Origin: Castor canadensis
Lineage: Eukaryota; Chordata; Mammalia; Rodentia; Castoridae
Direction of reading: 5' to 3'
Length of the DNA: 64,000 nucleotides
Assembly (NCBI RefSeq): GCF_047511655.1
Contig: NC_133392.1
Span: forward strand, 162,244,542-162,308,541
Made by a program: the position numbers and the translations under genes. The notes below the pieces were generated by a model. That model worked only from the letters and a program-made list of their open reading frames with translations. It was not told the origin of the DNA and did not search any database. Of this stretch, positions 1 to 11,303 are shown piece after piece (the stretch's first letter is position 1; the number at the start of each line of letters is the position of its first letter).

Positions 1-106
1 AACATTTCTGCCGGCTTGGTTTTCTTCATGTACAAAATTACAGGGTGAGAGTAGGGAGCAGTTCTAGGAACCATAACACTGGGGTCTGTTAAAAGAGTCT
101 CCAGGG

Positions 107-185
107 GCTGGGATGTAGCTCAGTGGTTAAGTATTTGCCTAGCATTCACAAGGCCCTGGGTTTGATTCCCCAGTCCTGCAAAAAC
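107..185 (+). repeat. ID-type tRNA-derived SINE
   Basis: Shows the pol III A box region (TAGCTCAGTGGTTAAG), the B box (GGTTTGATTCC) and an A-rich tail with CAAACA units. Confidence 0.8.
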
Positions 186-477
186 AAACACACAAACGAA
201 AAAGTGTCTCAGTGTGATTGTAAAAGAGAACTGTTTGGAGAGGGAGCCAAAACGAAGGAGGAGAAAAAGGAGATGGTGAGGGGGGCAAATATGATTGATG
301 TGCATATATATATATTTATATATATAACAAAACCCACTAAAAACTGTTCCAAAAAAGAGGGGGAGAGTGTGAAGAAAAAGTAGTGGGGTAAATGTGATTA
401 AAGTACATTACATCCATGTATAGAAATATCACAGTGAAACCCCTTTATACGATTTATTTATGCTAATATAAAAACTA

Positions 478-900
478 GGGGGCTGGAGGGAGAGCACTCA
501 AGAGTGGTAGAGCATCTACCTTGCAAGTGTGAAACCCTGAGTTCAAACCCCAGCACCACCGGAAAAAAAAAAAAAAAAACCACCCTCAGGTGGTTAGTGG
601 ATCGGCTCAAGCAGTAGATTGCCTGCCCAGCAAGCACAAAGCCCTGCATTCAAATGCCAATACAGAACATAAAAAATTGGCTGGACGCTGTACTACATAG
701 AATCCCAGCTACTCAAAAGGCAGAGATCAGGAGGGAGAATTGTGGTTCGAGGCTGGCCTTGGGCAAAAAGCAAGAGACCCTATCTAAAAAAATGACTGAA
801 GCAAAAAAGGGCTGGGGGCATGGCTGAAGTGGTAAAGCACCTATTTAGCAAGCGTGAGGCCCTAGTTAAACCACAGTGCCACCACAAAAAAATAATAATA
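478..900 (+). repeat. Cluster of ID-like SINEs and a B1-ID dimer
   Basis: Two diverged ID-like units, the first with an A17 tail, are followed by a B1-like half (GAATCCCAGCTACTC) joined to an ID-like half ending in an AAT-rich tail. Confidence 0.7.
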
Positions 901-1999
901 ATAAAAATAAAATAATAAAAGTCCCAGGTTGTTTTTAGCAGGGGCTCAGCTGCCTCCCTTCTCTGGAAAATGCTGGGTTATTTCCATGTTCACACCACTA
1001 CTGCTGTAAGGTTGGGGAATTCCTCCGCCTGTGACTTCAGAAACACTGAGGACCCATCACAAGGAGGCATCTATCTCCGAAGGCCATGTGCTCCCTACAG
1101 GCCCCTCCTCCTAGCTTGGTGACCCGAGAACAGGGTAGTGTCCACTGCCAGCCTAGAAGGGCAGTAGAAAAGCAGCTGGGACTCCAAGCCTAGCATTTGA
1201 TTCCAGACACCAGTCTCCTCAGTCTCCCTCATTGCTTATGCATCTCCATCGAGTGGACCTCTAGTTGGATGCCCAGGACAATGGCTGCTATCTCTTGTCC
1301 AGTGTGGGGAGATCTGATGCTCTCCCCTGATGGCACAGAGCAGGACACCTGGAGTCACTGGAGCCCCCAGCCCCAGGAGTCACTGGCTCAGCAGATCTGT
1401 AGACAGCAAGGCCTGAGTGGCCTCAAGAAAGCCGCAAAGGAGAGGACTGAAGGCCAACTCAGGCAAGCCCATGGGCTCCTTTGCCTTCCTTGGTGCTCGT
1501 GGCACAGGGTGAGGCTTGGGCAGAGCAGAGAGCTGGCCTGAACCCATGGCAGCAGCAGGCTGCCCGGCCCTGGGAGGTGGAGGTGAGTCATGCAGCCTGC
1601 AAGAGGGAGTTACATTAGGTAGATTTGAAGTCCCTGCCTGATGATTTGTGAAGAATAGAGAATATGGCAGAGATACAGAGCGGGTTTTATTGAGCTGAGG
1701 GTGTAATTATTAATCCTGAGGTTTTCAGATGGAATCCATTCATCTGAGCAAGCAGAAGAAACTTGGCAGGCAGGAGCAAATGCAAAGCACTTAGAGCCGC
1801 CCCGAGACCAGCCACCTACATCAACGGGGGATGCAGCAACCAAGGCATAAGAATCACCAACAATCAAACTTTGGCACTTAGGACAAAAATCCACACTTGA
1901 GCCAGATGGTACATATGCACGTACCATCGCTCGTATCTAACGTAGAGAAGCCAGAATTCTAGTCTCATATTTAAGTTTTATTACTTGTTTATTTATTTT

Positions 2000-2230
2000 G
2001 CAGTATTTCGATTTGTTTTCGGTGATACTGGGTTTTGAACTCCGGGCCTCATGCTTGCTAGGCAAGGGCTCCATCACTTGAGCCCCGCCCCCCTGTTCTT
2101 TTCCTTTTAATTTGCTTTTCAAAGAAGGCTCACACTTGCCCAGATGGCCTCGGACCAGGATCCTCCTACCTCCTGCCTCCATCTCCCAAGTAGCCGGGAT
2201 TGCAGGTATGAGCCCACCACCTCCAGCTTC
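2000..2230 (-). repeat. B1-ID dimeric SINE
   Basis: Read on the minus strand, the B1 half (CTCCCAAGTAGCCGGGATTG in plus sense) lies upstream of the tRNA-like half. Heavily diverged. Confidence 0.7.
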
Positions 2231-3109
2231 ATATATTGTTTTTAAAATGACATTTTGAATTTGTTCCTACGATAGAAAATGTTAAACACAAGTGTCAATC
2301 AAGTGAGATAAACATCCTATGCTGGAGATGAGCATGACTGAGCTGATAATGTGAAAATCCCAAAATGGATGGCCAGGGAGACAAAATCCTACATTGGGCT
2401 GAAATTGCATCGTGGCCTCTGTGGGCTCCCGCGGGTGCCAGGTGAGGAAGACAACTGGACCCCCTGGCTCCTGCTGACCTGGATGCTGATTCTGGGATGT
2501 TAGAGAAATTAAAGCAGATTTGCTGTCATCTTTCTCATCCTGGACACTGGAATTAAAGTACCTCAGGGAGCCCCTCACAGATCCCTGTCCACCTCAGCCA
2601 TTCAGAGAACTGGCCATCCTATCACAGGCCGGCTACTGGTGTCAGTGTTGGATGTGACTAAGAGATAAAAGGTCCCTGTTCCTAGGAGAAGATAGACAAT
2701 AGGCCACTAAACTAGAGAGAGAAAGAGGTGAGTTACAGCATAACACATGTCGTAAGGGACTTAAGTAAGATGACATGGTCAAGTGTAGCCGTGCTGGAGG
2801 ACACTTTGGCTGGGTAGTCAGTGAACAGATACTATGAAGTAGGTTCTATGGGGTGACAGAGCTGAGACTTGCAGAACACCCTACCACTTTTGGAAAAAAA
2901 AAAAAAAAAGGCAGCTACCAAGACCCGGATAGCATTCCAGGAGAATGGACAGCACAAAGGTCCAGAGGCCAGAGCCCACTAGCAAGTCCAAACGCAAGCA
3001 AAGCCAGGCTGACGCGGGCCTGGTGCGAGCAATGGGGCAGGGTAGTGGAGCAAGGCAGACAGAGTCAGATCAAGCAAAACCCATTAGGTCATAGACTGGA
3101 GTCCAGATT

Positions 3110-4170
3110 GTATATTATTTTATTTTATTTTTTAATTAGTTTTATTAAGACAAAATTCATTTACCATAAAATCACTGATTTTAAGTATGCAAATTGACAA
3201 GTGTTGAATATGTGCAGGTTTGTAGAAACCACCACCAGAATCCATCACCTTAAAAAGTCCCCTTTTGTCAGTCAGTCTCCTCCCCCAGCCCTAGTCCAGA
3301 ATGACCAGGGTATCTACCTGTCTTCTTTCACTACAGCTTCGCCCTTTCTGAAATATGGAAATGACATTGGCCTTTCACGACAGCTTCCAAGATCCTGCCT
3401 GTTGGTTCTTGTGGTCTGCTTCCCTGTATGTGGTATGGACCCAGTGGCTTGTAATGACAGCCAGGAGCACTGAGGAATCGCAGGATTCATTCATAAAGGC
3501 TGTAGCTTAAATCTCGCTGGCACATCTTGTGCATCTGCTTTCCATGAAATCAGCTGGCTATGTGAGCTAAAGGATCACAGGGCAAGGAAGGAGGGCAGCT
3601 TCAGCCAACAGCCAGTAGGAATATGGTCCCAGTCTCCAGAGGGACAGGAACCAAGTTCTGCCCTACACCCTGCCTGAGACCGGAAGTGGGTTCTGCTGCT
3701 GAACCTTGAGCTCTGTGAGCTGTCAGATGACATCCAACTGTAGAGTCAGGCACCCTGATAGAAAAGCTGAGATCACGAATGTGGTTTGAAGCCCTGACAT
3801 CTTGCGGGCTTGGCTGTACAGCAACGGCATCTTTCACCCGACATAATACTTTTGAGAACCAAAGAGCTCATTGTTGCACACTGGTGGGTTTTTATGGCAC
3901 TGTCTGAATGTACCTGTCGGTGGTCATTTGGGTTGTACCCAGCTGTGGCTATTATGAGTAAAACTGCTTTCAACATTCAAGTCCAAGTCTTTGGGTGGAC
4001 ATATGTTTTCATTTCTTTTGAATAAATACGTAGGTGTAGGATTACAGGATTTCAAGAGAATGTATGCTTAACTTTATAAGAAACTACCAATCTGCTTCCC
4101 AAAGCGGATGAACCATTGGGCAATGCACGAAAATTTGCACCCCTGCACCTCTTCATTAACACTTAACGTT
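3110..4170 (+). repeat. Old L1 fragment (3' UTR region)
   Basis: The text resembles the 3' end of ancient mammalian L1M elements: 'GTAGAAACCACCACCAGAAT' near the start and 'GCTGTGGCTATTATGAGTAA' near 3950. The middle (about 3450-3800) is less clear. The same element resumes after a SINE insertion at 4760-5060. Confidence 0.55.
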
Positions 4171-4239
4171 GTAAGTCTTTTTTGGTGGCCATCCTATGGC
4201 TAGGTAGAGGTGTCTCATTGTGGCTTTAATGTGCTTTTT

Positions 4240-4340
4240 CTTTTCTTCTCTTTTTCTGGTGGGACTGGGGTTTGAACTCAGGGGTTCACGCTTGCAAAGC
4301 AGACACTCTACCACTTGAGCCACACCACCCGCCTTTTTTT
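4240..4340 (-). repeat. ID-like SINE inserted in L1
   Basis: Reverse-oriented tRNA-like unit (TTTGAACTCAGGGGTTCACG, then CACTTGAGCCACACC) that interrupts the L1 relic. Confidence 0.8.
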
Positions 4341-4569
4341 TTATTGTTGTGATGGGTGGGGGTACATTGTAGCAATTACAAAAGTTCTTACAATGTATCA
4401 AATGTATCATGCCTGAATTCACCCGCTCCACCTTTCTCCCTATCCCCTCTCCCCTCATTCCCAGAATAGTTTCAACAGGTCTCATTTTTCCATTTACATA
4501 CAAGAGTACACAGTATTTGTACCATATTCACCCTCCCACACCCTTTCCCTACCTTTTCCCTCTTAAAGA

Positions 4570-4765
4570 TCTCTTGGTGGGGCACAGTATTGGGGTTTGA
4601 ACTCAGGGTCTCCCACTTGCTAGGAAGGCACTCTACCATTTGAGCCACTCCGCCAGTCCTTTTCGTGTGTGTGCGTGTGTGTGTGTGTGTAGTACTGGGG
4701 TTTGAACTCAAGGGTTCATACATGCCAGGCAGGCGCTTTACCTCTTGAGCCTCACCTCCAGTTCA
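4570..4765 (-). repeat. Two ID-like SINEs flanking a (TG)n run
   Basis: Two reverse tRNA-like units lie back to back with a TG microsatellite (about 4663-4690) between them, probably the mutated A-rich tail of the second unit. Confidence 0.8.
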
Positions 4766-5060
4766 CATGTGCATTTTCTTAATGGCTGGGCATCTTTTTA
4801 TGTGCTTATTTGTTTATATATATGGTGTGTCTGTTCAAGTCTTTTGCTAATTAAAAAAGATGAGGTTTTCCTATTACTTCTTATTATTAAATAGTAGGAG
4901 TTATTTATATTTTTAGATATAAGTTTTTTGTTAGATGGGGTTTTTTTGTAACTATTTTCACCCAGTCTGGAGTTTGCCTATTCATTTTTCTAGCAATATC
5001 TTTTAAAGACCAAAAGTTTTTAATATCTACTTTGTCAGTTTTTCTTTACCTTCATTTCTT
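4760..5060 (+). repeat. L1 fragment, continuation
   Basis: Resembles the L1M 3' end passage about fast-evolving T-rich text (GTTCAAGTCTTTTGCTAATT, ending near TTTTGTCAG). It is separated from the upstream part by SINE insertions. Confidence 0.5.
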
Positions 5061-5279
5061 TTCTGGAACACAGCCTAGAAACTTCCCCAGGTGGGAAGCT
5101 GGGGTGTTCTGAGGGTTCCTTTGCCCTCATGTCTTCTCTCTAAGCTCACTCTCCTTGGTTTCCTGAGGCCCAATAACTTGAGAGCAGTCATTGAATATTT
5201 TGTTCAGGTTTTAGTTGTTCTAGGCCAGAGGTAAACCCAGTAGACTTCCCTTCATTTATTTACATACTTATTTATTATT

Positions 5280-5630
5280 AGCTTTCTTTTTTTTTTGCAG
5301 TGCAGGAGATTGAGCCCAGGGCTTCACCCACACAGGGCTTCATTCACACTCTACCACTGAGCTACTTCCCCAAGTCATCTTCATTTTTCTTTTCTTTTCT
5401 TTCTTTCTTTTCCTTTTTTTCTTTCTTTTTTTTTTTTTTTTTTTGTGATACCAAGGCTTGAACTCAGGGCCTATGCCTTGAGTCACTTCACCAACCCTTT
5501 TTGTATTAGGTATTTTCAAGATAGGGTGTCACGAGCTGTTTGCCTAGGCTGGCTTTGAATCACTATCCTCCTGATCTCTGCCTCCTGAGTAGCTAGAATT
5601 ATAGGTGTGAGCCACTGGCATCTGGTGCTA
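5280..5630 (-). repeat. ID SINE, CT-rich tract and B1-ID SINE
   Basis: Two reverse SINEs are separated by a TTTCTTTC-type polypyrimidine tract (5390-5445) that represents an expanded poly(A) tail. Confidence 0.75.
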
Positions 5631-5659
5631 TCTTTGTTTTTGTTTAAGAAAAAAAAAAC

Positions 5660-5990
5660 TTTTTAAAAATAATAGCTTTAGCCAGGTGTGATGGCTCACA
5701 GTTATAATTCCACTTATTCAAAAGGTGGAAACCTGGAGGATGGCAGTTAGAAGCCAACACAGGCAAAAAGCTACCAAAAACCCATCTCAACAACAAGCCA
5801 GGCATGGCAGGGCAGTAAGTAGAGGATGGTGATCCTGGCCAGGCAAAAATGCAGCCCCTGTTAGAAAAAATAACTAAAGCAAAAAGGATCGGGTGTGGCT
5901 CAAGTAGCAGAACACTTGCCTGGCAAGCATGAGGCCCTGAGTTTAAACCGCAGTACTGTCAGAGAAAGACAGAACAAAACAAAAAAAATC
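5660..5990 (+). repeat. B1-ID dimeric SINE
   Basis: The B1-like half (GCCAGGTGTGATGGCTCACA) is followed by an ID-like half ending in an A-rich, AACAAAAC-containing tail. Confidence 0.8.
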
Positions 5991-6059
5991 CAGCTTTATT
6001 GCTGACAATTTGCACACCATAACATTGCCTTCATTTTTAACAGCTTCTTCCCTGGATGT

Positions 6060-6360
6060 CCATGTTTAGGTCATCCCAGTGCTTTTGTCCATTTTTGCTC
6101 TTTCCTCTATATTTTCTGGTTATGTAGTCTTCTGGCTTGACTGGTGTTTCACAGCATGTTTATTGATATTTCTTTTGGATCTGTATGTCTTTTCTTTAGA
6201 TGTATTAAAGAGTTTTTATTTAGTTCTCATTTCCATCAATTTGATCATTGCTTGTCTTGGTGTGATTTTCCTTGATTTATGTGGCTGGAGGTTTGAGTAG
6301 TTTCCTGGATCTCTTGTTTACAGTGTCCATCTCCTTTGGAAAATTTCCAACTACTTTGGC
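6060..6360. repeat. Probable L1-like relic
   Basis: T-rich text with 'TTTCCATCAATTTGATCATT' and 'GGAAAATTTCCAACTA' recalls the 3' part of old L1 elements. Family and orientation are uncertain. Confidence 0.35.
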
Positions 6361-6559
6361 AGGGGGTTTTCAGGATCCATTAGGGTCTTGCAAAGGTATC
6401 AGATCCCCCATGCTCTGTGCCCTAGGTCATAAATTCCCCCCTTTCCCAGTCTACATGTTGGCTCCCTTAATGACGCATCTTGGAACCCACTCCTGGTGTG
6501 TGGTGCCTTTCTCATTTATCAGGCCCTGCTTATGTCTGACTAGGTGTCAAAGAACAAAA

Positions 6560-6675
6560 TTCAACTGGGTGTGTTGGTGCGTACCTGTAATCCCAGTTAT
6601 CAAGAGGCAGAGGAAGGAGGATGGTGAGTTTAAAGTCAGCTTGGGCTACAGAGTGGGGCTCTGTCTCAAAACACC
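6560..6675 (+). repeat. B1-like SINE monomer
   Basis: Shows CTGTAATCCCAGTTATC and the terminal GGGGCTCTGTCTCAAAAC, without an ID-like half. Confidence 0.75.
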
Positions 6676-6909
6676 CCATTTGGTTGGCTTTTATTTACGA
6701 ATTGTTATTCATAAATTGGTCAGAATTACATCAAAAGATTCAGAAAGGGTGCTCTGCTGGGCATAGCAGAAGAGCCAGTTTTTACAAAGTGCCTCAGCAG
6801 GAGTGAGTAGCCAGCATGGGACACAAGGTGGACTGGTGACACCAGGCAGTTTCAGGTTGTTCTCCTGTTAAGGCTAAACTGGCCTGCTTAGAGAGATCAC
6901 TACTCTCTT

Positions 6910-7035
6910 TCCCTCTGATTTCGTCCTCTTCCTCCTTCTCCTCCTCTTCTTCCTCCTCCTCCTCCTTCTTCTACTGCTGGGGACTGAACTCAGAGCCTTG
7001 TACTTGCCAGGCAAGTGCTACATCCCCAAACCCCC
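6910..7035 (-). repeat. CTT/CCT tract plus ID SINE
   Basis: A polypyrimidine tract of CTT and CCT units (6915-6975) leads into a reverse ID unit (GGGGACTGAACTCAGAGCC). Confidence 0.75.
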
Positions 7036-8049
7036 TCCTGATTTCCTACAGGGTGAGGGGAATAGCTTGCTTTCCACTTGGGGACATGGAACCTCAGTGT
7101 GAGTGACCACTGTGGGCTGGTCTGTTGTGGCCTAGATGGATCAACAGCCTCCTACAAACTTTATTTTCTTCTTCGTTGCCAGTCCAGCAGCCAAGGGAGA
7201 GGGAGGGACAGACATGAGAGAACACTGTTGTCTTTTGGGGAGGCCTCTCAGCATCTTCCTGCATGGTGGGAACTGCCCTTGTAGGCTCTTGAGTCCAAAA
7301 GATGCTGAATAGCTAAGATTCAGGGGCATCTGTCTGGGATCCCCACCCCACAGGTCATCTCAACTGGGACCCTGACCTGGGCATGGCAAGCTGTGCTTGA
7401 CTGAGACCCAGTCCTTGAAGCCCAGCACAGATCTTTGGTTCTCACTCTGGTCCTGCATTTCCTTTCCTCCCACCCTGGGAGATCAGGCCTCTGCCAGCTA
7501 CCAAAGCAGTGCTGGCTTCCATGCTTGGTGTCCATAGTTGGTGTCCATGGCTGGTTAGGACATCTGAGTTTTCATGGTCCCTCTGTAGGATATTAATGCA
7601 AATGAGTAGCAGCTGGATTGTTATCCTGCAACTCCAGACACCCAGCTTCCCCCAAAGCCTGCATCATGGCATCAGCCACCATTCTCCCAACTCCTTGAGA
7701 TGCGATTCTCATTGTCAGCTGGGCAGTGAGCAGTCCAGTTCCAAATCCCCATCTTACTGTCTTCTCTCTCAGGCCATTCCTGTGTGGAATGTGTCCTTCA
7801 GCTGTCCATGAGGTGGAATTGGTAATCTGGAGATTCATGGCGGGCTGGGGGGAGGTTCACACCTTTGAACGATCAGGGGAGGAGGTGGAGCTGGGCTGAG
7901 AAAGCCTTCAGCTCTGGATGACTCATCTGACATCAGCAAAAGGAAAGTGGGAGGAAGCTGACCTGATGCCCATCCGACAGGTTTGGCCAGTCCAACAAAG
8001 GGGAATGGAGGCCTCTGGGGCAGAGTGTCCACTGGAGGAGTCTTGTGTT

Positions 8050-8455
8050 GGTGGATGCGTTGGTCAGTTTTTCATTGCTGAGACAAACACCCGAGAAACA
8101 ATTTACAAGGAAGAGGCGTCACTCCATGGTCAGCAGGCTCCATTGTTTCAGGGCTGTGGTGAGGCAGAACATCATGGCCAAAGGGTATGGAGGAGCAAAG
8201 CTTCTCCTTGCACAGAGGCCAGGAAGCAGAGAGACAGAGACAGGATGGGACTGGAGATAAACCATGTCTTTCCAGGTCCCGCCCCCAGTGACCTACTTCC
8301 TCCATCAAGGCCTCACCTCCCAATAATGCTGTAAGATTATGAATCCATCACTGATTTGGTCATCATGGGCTAATCACCTCTCAGTGACTGGACTCACCAG
8401 CCATTTGACACATGTGCCTCTTGAGGGGACACTTCATATCAAAACCACATCAATG
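8050..8455 (-). repeat. Old dispersed mammalian repeat, LTR-like
   Basis: Contains the well-dispersed phrases 'GGTGAGGCAGAACATCATGG', 'CCCAGTGACCTACTTCCTCC' and 'GGGGACACTTCATATC', which I recall from a common mammalian interspersed repeat read from its 3' end. I cannot name the family. The reading frames here are not genes. Confidence 0.5.
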
Positions 8456-8669
8456 GATGTGACTGCCTTGTGCCCCATCTCAGTCACTGGCCTGGCCCCC
8501 CCAGAGGAGGGTGGGCACAGCTCCCAGGTCCCCACATCTGTAGCTGGAGATTGACAACTGGCTGTGTTCCCCTCAGCTAAAGGCCAATCTTTTCTTGAGG
8601 GGTGACAGAATCACACATGGCTGCAACAGTATTTTTTCAGACCAGCCCCTACAAAGGTAGCCAATGAGG

Positions 8670-8895
8670 GCTTTATCTTTTTGTGTGGGTGTGGGGTCCT
8701 GGGGTTTGAACTCAGGACCTGCTAGGCAGGTGCTCTACCACTTGAGCCACAACCCTAGCTCCACCAGCCCTTTTCTGTGTTAGGTAATTTTAAGATAGGG
8801 TCTTCCTTTTTGCCCAGGATGACCTCAAAACAAGATTCTCCTGATCTCTGCCTCCCAAGTAGCTAGAATTACAGGCGAGGGCCACAAGCACCCAG
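8670..8895 (-). repeat. B1-ID dimeric SINE
   Basis: A reverse ID half (GGGTTTGAACTCAGGACC) is followed by a B1 half (CCCAAGTAGCTAGAATTACA). Confidence 0.8.
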
Positions 8896-9254
8896 CGAGG
8901 GCTTTGTCTTTTAGTCGAACTCATGGACACTAGTACATTTTGTGTGCACCAGTCTCTTGCAGCTCACTCTTTTCTGGTGCTGAAGTTGTCCTTACTTGGG
9001 CAGTGGGGCCCTCACACTGTAATGTGTCCTCTGACACAATCCCAGAACCTTTGGTAATTTCCTGTTTTCTATAGACAAGATTCCAGGATCATCTTCTGCT
9101 TCCTACTTGAAGCCAGTTACTTTTCTAGGAAGCAGTGGCCCCACTTAGTGGCATGGGTTAGTGGCACATGGGACAACCGTCTGGGCACTGGGAACTCATT
9201 GCTGCAAGGTCCAGTGGCTGTTTCTAGACAAGCCAGTCCTAGAGGGGCTGGAGG

Positions 9255-9360
9255 TCTTTTTTTCTTTCTTTCTTCCTTTTTGCAGTGCTGGGGATGGAAC
9301 CAAAGACCTGGCACATGCTGGGCAAGTGCTCTGCCACTGAGCTGCACCCCCAGCCCTCTT
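9255..9360 (-). repeat. ID SINE
   Basis: Reverse ID unit (TGCTGGGGATGGAACCAAAG, ending GCACCCCCAGCCC) with a T-rich (tail) side carrying TTTC repeats. Confidence 0.8.
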
Positions 9361-9479
9361 ACTTTTTTTCGTTTCTGCATGGGTTGTCATTTTTATATCT
9401 GACCGGATGGGAGCCACTAGCCACACAGGTCTCCTGGGCACTTAAAATGTGGCTTTTGTGACTGGAGTGGAATTTTTTT

Positions 9480-9925
9480 TGTTTAATTGAAACTTTTTAT
9501 TGTGAAAAAGCCCATTTTGCCCATTTTTAACTGTGCAGTCAGTGGAACTAATGGTTGTGCAGCCATCAACATGCCTCCTCCAGAGCTCCAGCTTCATTAA
9601 GTATCAAAGTCCTCATTCCTCTCTCCTCCCAACTCCTGGAAACTCCATTCTATTTTACTCTGTGAAGTTGACAACTATATGTAAATCCTTTAAGTCAATT
9701 TTAAAATATTGTAAAGCCTTTTACATCAGGCTTTATTTCGGTTAGCATAATGTCTTCAAGATGTATTTATATTGTAGTATGTATCATAATTTTAATCTTT
9801 TTTAATACTGAATATCCATGTCCATATCTTACATTTTGCTTATCCACCCATCTACTGATGGACATTTGGGATGTTACCAACTTGTGGCTACTACGAATAA
9901 TAGCAACACGCCATGAATATTGGTG
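9480..9925 (+). repeat. Old L1 3' UTR fragment
   Basis: Includes 'GTGCAGCCATCAACATGCCT', 'AGCATAATGTCTTCAAGATG' and 'GATGGACATTTGGGATGTTA', the familiar succession of the L1M 3' end. It is followed by a B1 monomer at about 9925-9990 (minus). Confidence 0.65.
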
Positions 9926-10544
9926 TCCTCCTGCTTCTGTCTCCCAAGTGCTGGGATTCCAGGTGTGCACCGCCATGCCCAGCTCTAAACTGTTGGGTTT
10001 TAGAGTCATTTGAAATGATCGTTTTCCGAATGGTTAAGACCCTAACTTGAACAGTTAGGTCCAAATTGTTTCCAATTTTTAGGACTCTTTTTTCTATGTT
10101 GGCTTATCTTTGGCTTTTATAATTATATAGTTCTATTGCCAAATGTATACACACTTAGAAAAATATAGTTTCTACTCTGCCTTCCCGCCCCTGGTTGGTA
10201 AGCATTGGTAATGTAAGAAAATACACATGTATATCCTTATTACCCCTGGCAGATAAAATCCTTTGCACACTGTCCACATCTTGATTTTTTTTCACTAAGC
10301 AACATGTTTTGGAGGTCGGGCACAGAGTGAACCCTGTGCCTCTGACAACTGTACTTACTGCATTCGGGTCTTCCTCTACCAGCTCCCTGTCTGTGGACTT
10401 GGGGACTTTCAGTGTTTGTCCTTCCCTTCTCTAGTAGAAAGTGCATTAATCATGAATCGGAAAGGTCCAGAGAAGCAAAGCTGATAAGAAAGAAACTCCA
10501 TCATTTGGGTGGGAAAGAAAAGTATAATTTCTTTTAGAAAAATC

Positions 10545-10600
10545 TATAACGGAGCTAGGGATGTACTCAGTAGTAGACCAAAAAAAAAAAAAAAAAGATA
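10545..10600 (+). repeat. Truncated ID SINE with A-run
   Basis: Only GGAGCTAGGGATGTACTCAG and an A17 run remain. It lies directly before the CpG island. Confidence 0.6.
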
Positions 10601-11119
10601 TAATGAGCGGGGTTCAATTCTGTTCCTCAAGCCCAACATCTGCTTGCTTGCTTGAGGTGGTAGACAAGTGCTCTGCCCCGAGCACCCCACCTCCCAGCCC
10701 AGGACTTCGAGCAGGAAAAGTGGGGGCTCCCTGGCCGAGCCATCTCCATCCCGAGGTAAAGCTGACAGGCCTTTCGGGGCACCAGGAGGGGCTGATGCAG
10801 CCTGGAAGGGCAGGGGACACGTCCATTCGCTCCAAGCGACAAAAGGGCGGCCCCCGCACCTGCAAACCCAAAGTGGGGGTCACACCCAGGCAGGCGTCAG
10901 GTGTAAGGGGAGAGGCGGGGCGCTGCCGGGCGGGGACATTGAGCCCATCTTCTGTTCACAAAGTGGAGCGGGAGGTCCCGGCTTTTGTGCAAACGGTGCT
11001 GTTCTTCTAAGTTAGCAGTTAACGCAAACTTGGGCCTGCGTGGGCCAAACCACACAGCGCACTGCCCGGTCCTGGGCTGTTCTCCCCGGGCTCCGCCCAG
11101 CAGCCCGGGATCCCAGCTC

Positions 11120-11131
11120 TGCGCATGCGCG
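11120..11131. promoter_or_regulatory. NRF1 binding motif
   Basis: The 12-mer TGCGCATGCGCG fits the NRF1 consensus YGCGCAYGCGCR at every position and is palindromic in its core. It lies 68 bp upstream of the X-box-like element inside the CpG island. Confidence 0.7.
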
Positions 11132-11199
11132 GAAACTGCCGGGACCGAACCATCACGCCGCGGGGGAGGCTGTCCCCGCCCTCCGCCGTGGAGCTTTCC

Positions 11200-11213
11200 G
11201 TTGCCATGGGGAC
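11200..11213. promoter_or_regulatory. RFX X-box-like element
   Basis: GTTGCCATGGGGAC differs at two positions from the ideal RFX palindrome GTTGCCATGGCAAC; the left half-site is perfect. RFX2 and RFX3 drive many motile-cilia genes through X-boxes close to the start site. Its place about 100 bp upstream of the likely exon 1 donor fits control of CFAP74. Confidence 0.65.
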
Positions 11214-11229
11214 GCGTGTCCAAACCGAG

Positions 11230-11303
11230 CCGCCGCCGACCCGCCGTTGTTGTCGTAGCCCGGGGACGGTCGCCGGAGCTTCTCCGCTGGACCTGCTGGA
11301 GAG
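11230..11303 (+). other. CFAP74: CFAP74 probable non-coding exon 1
   Basis: The first coding exon opens with an in-frame stop and a 3' splice acceptor, so an upstream untranslated exon is required. The best candidate is the GC-rich segment ending GGAGAG with donor gtgggt at 11304, just after the X-box-like element. The start is only an estimate. Alternative donors lie at gtgcct (about 11367) and gtgggg (about 11385). Confidence 0.45.

Larger units (their letters stand above)
1..10640. other. Intergenic region upstream of CFAP74
   Basis: No exon is recognisable here. The region is built from SINEs, L1 relics and an old dispersed repeat (listed separately). Stretches at 0.9-2.0, 2.25-3.1 and 7.0-8.0 kb are unique-looking sequence without a signal I can name. 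In human the next gene on this side would be GABRD, but no part of it is visible here. Confidence 0.6.

Noticed and set aside
107-180. tRNA gene candidate (A and B boxes present)
   Set aside because: It is one of dozens of near-identical SINE copies, lacks a complete cloverleaf and ends in an A-rich tail.
6272-6766. 164-codon plus-strand frame
   Set aside because: It crosses an L1-like relic and a B1 SINE and has no recognisable protein.
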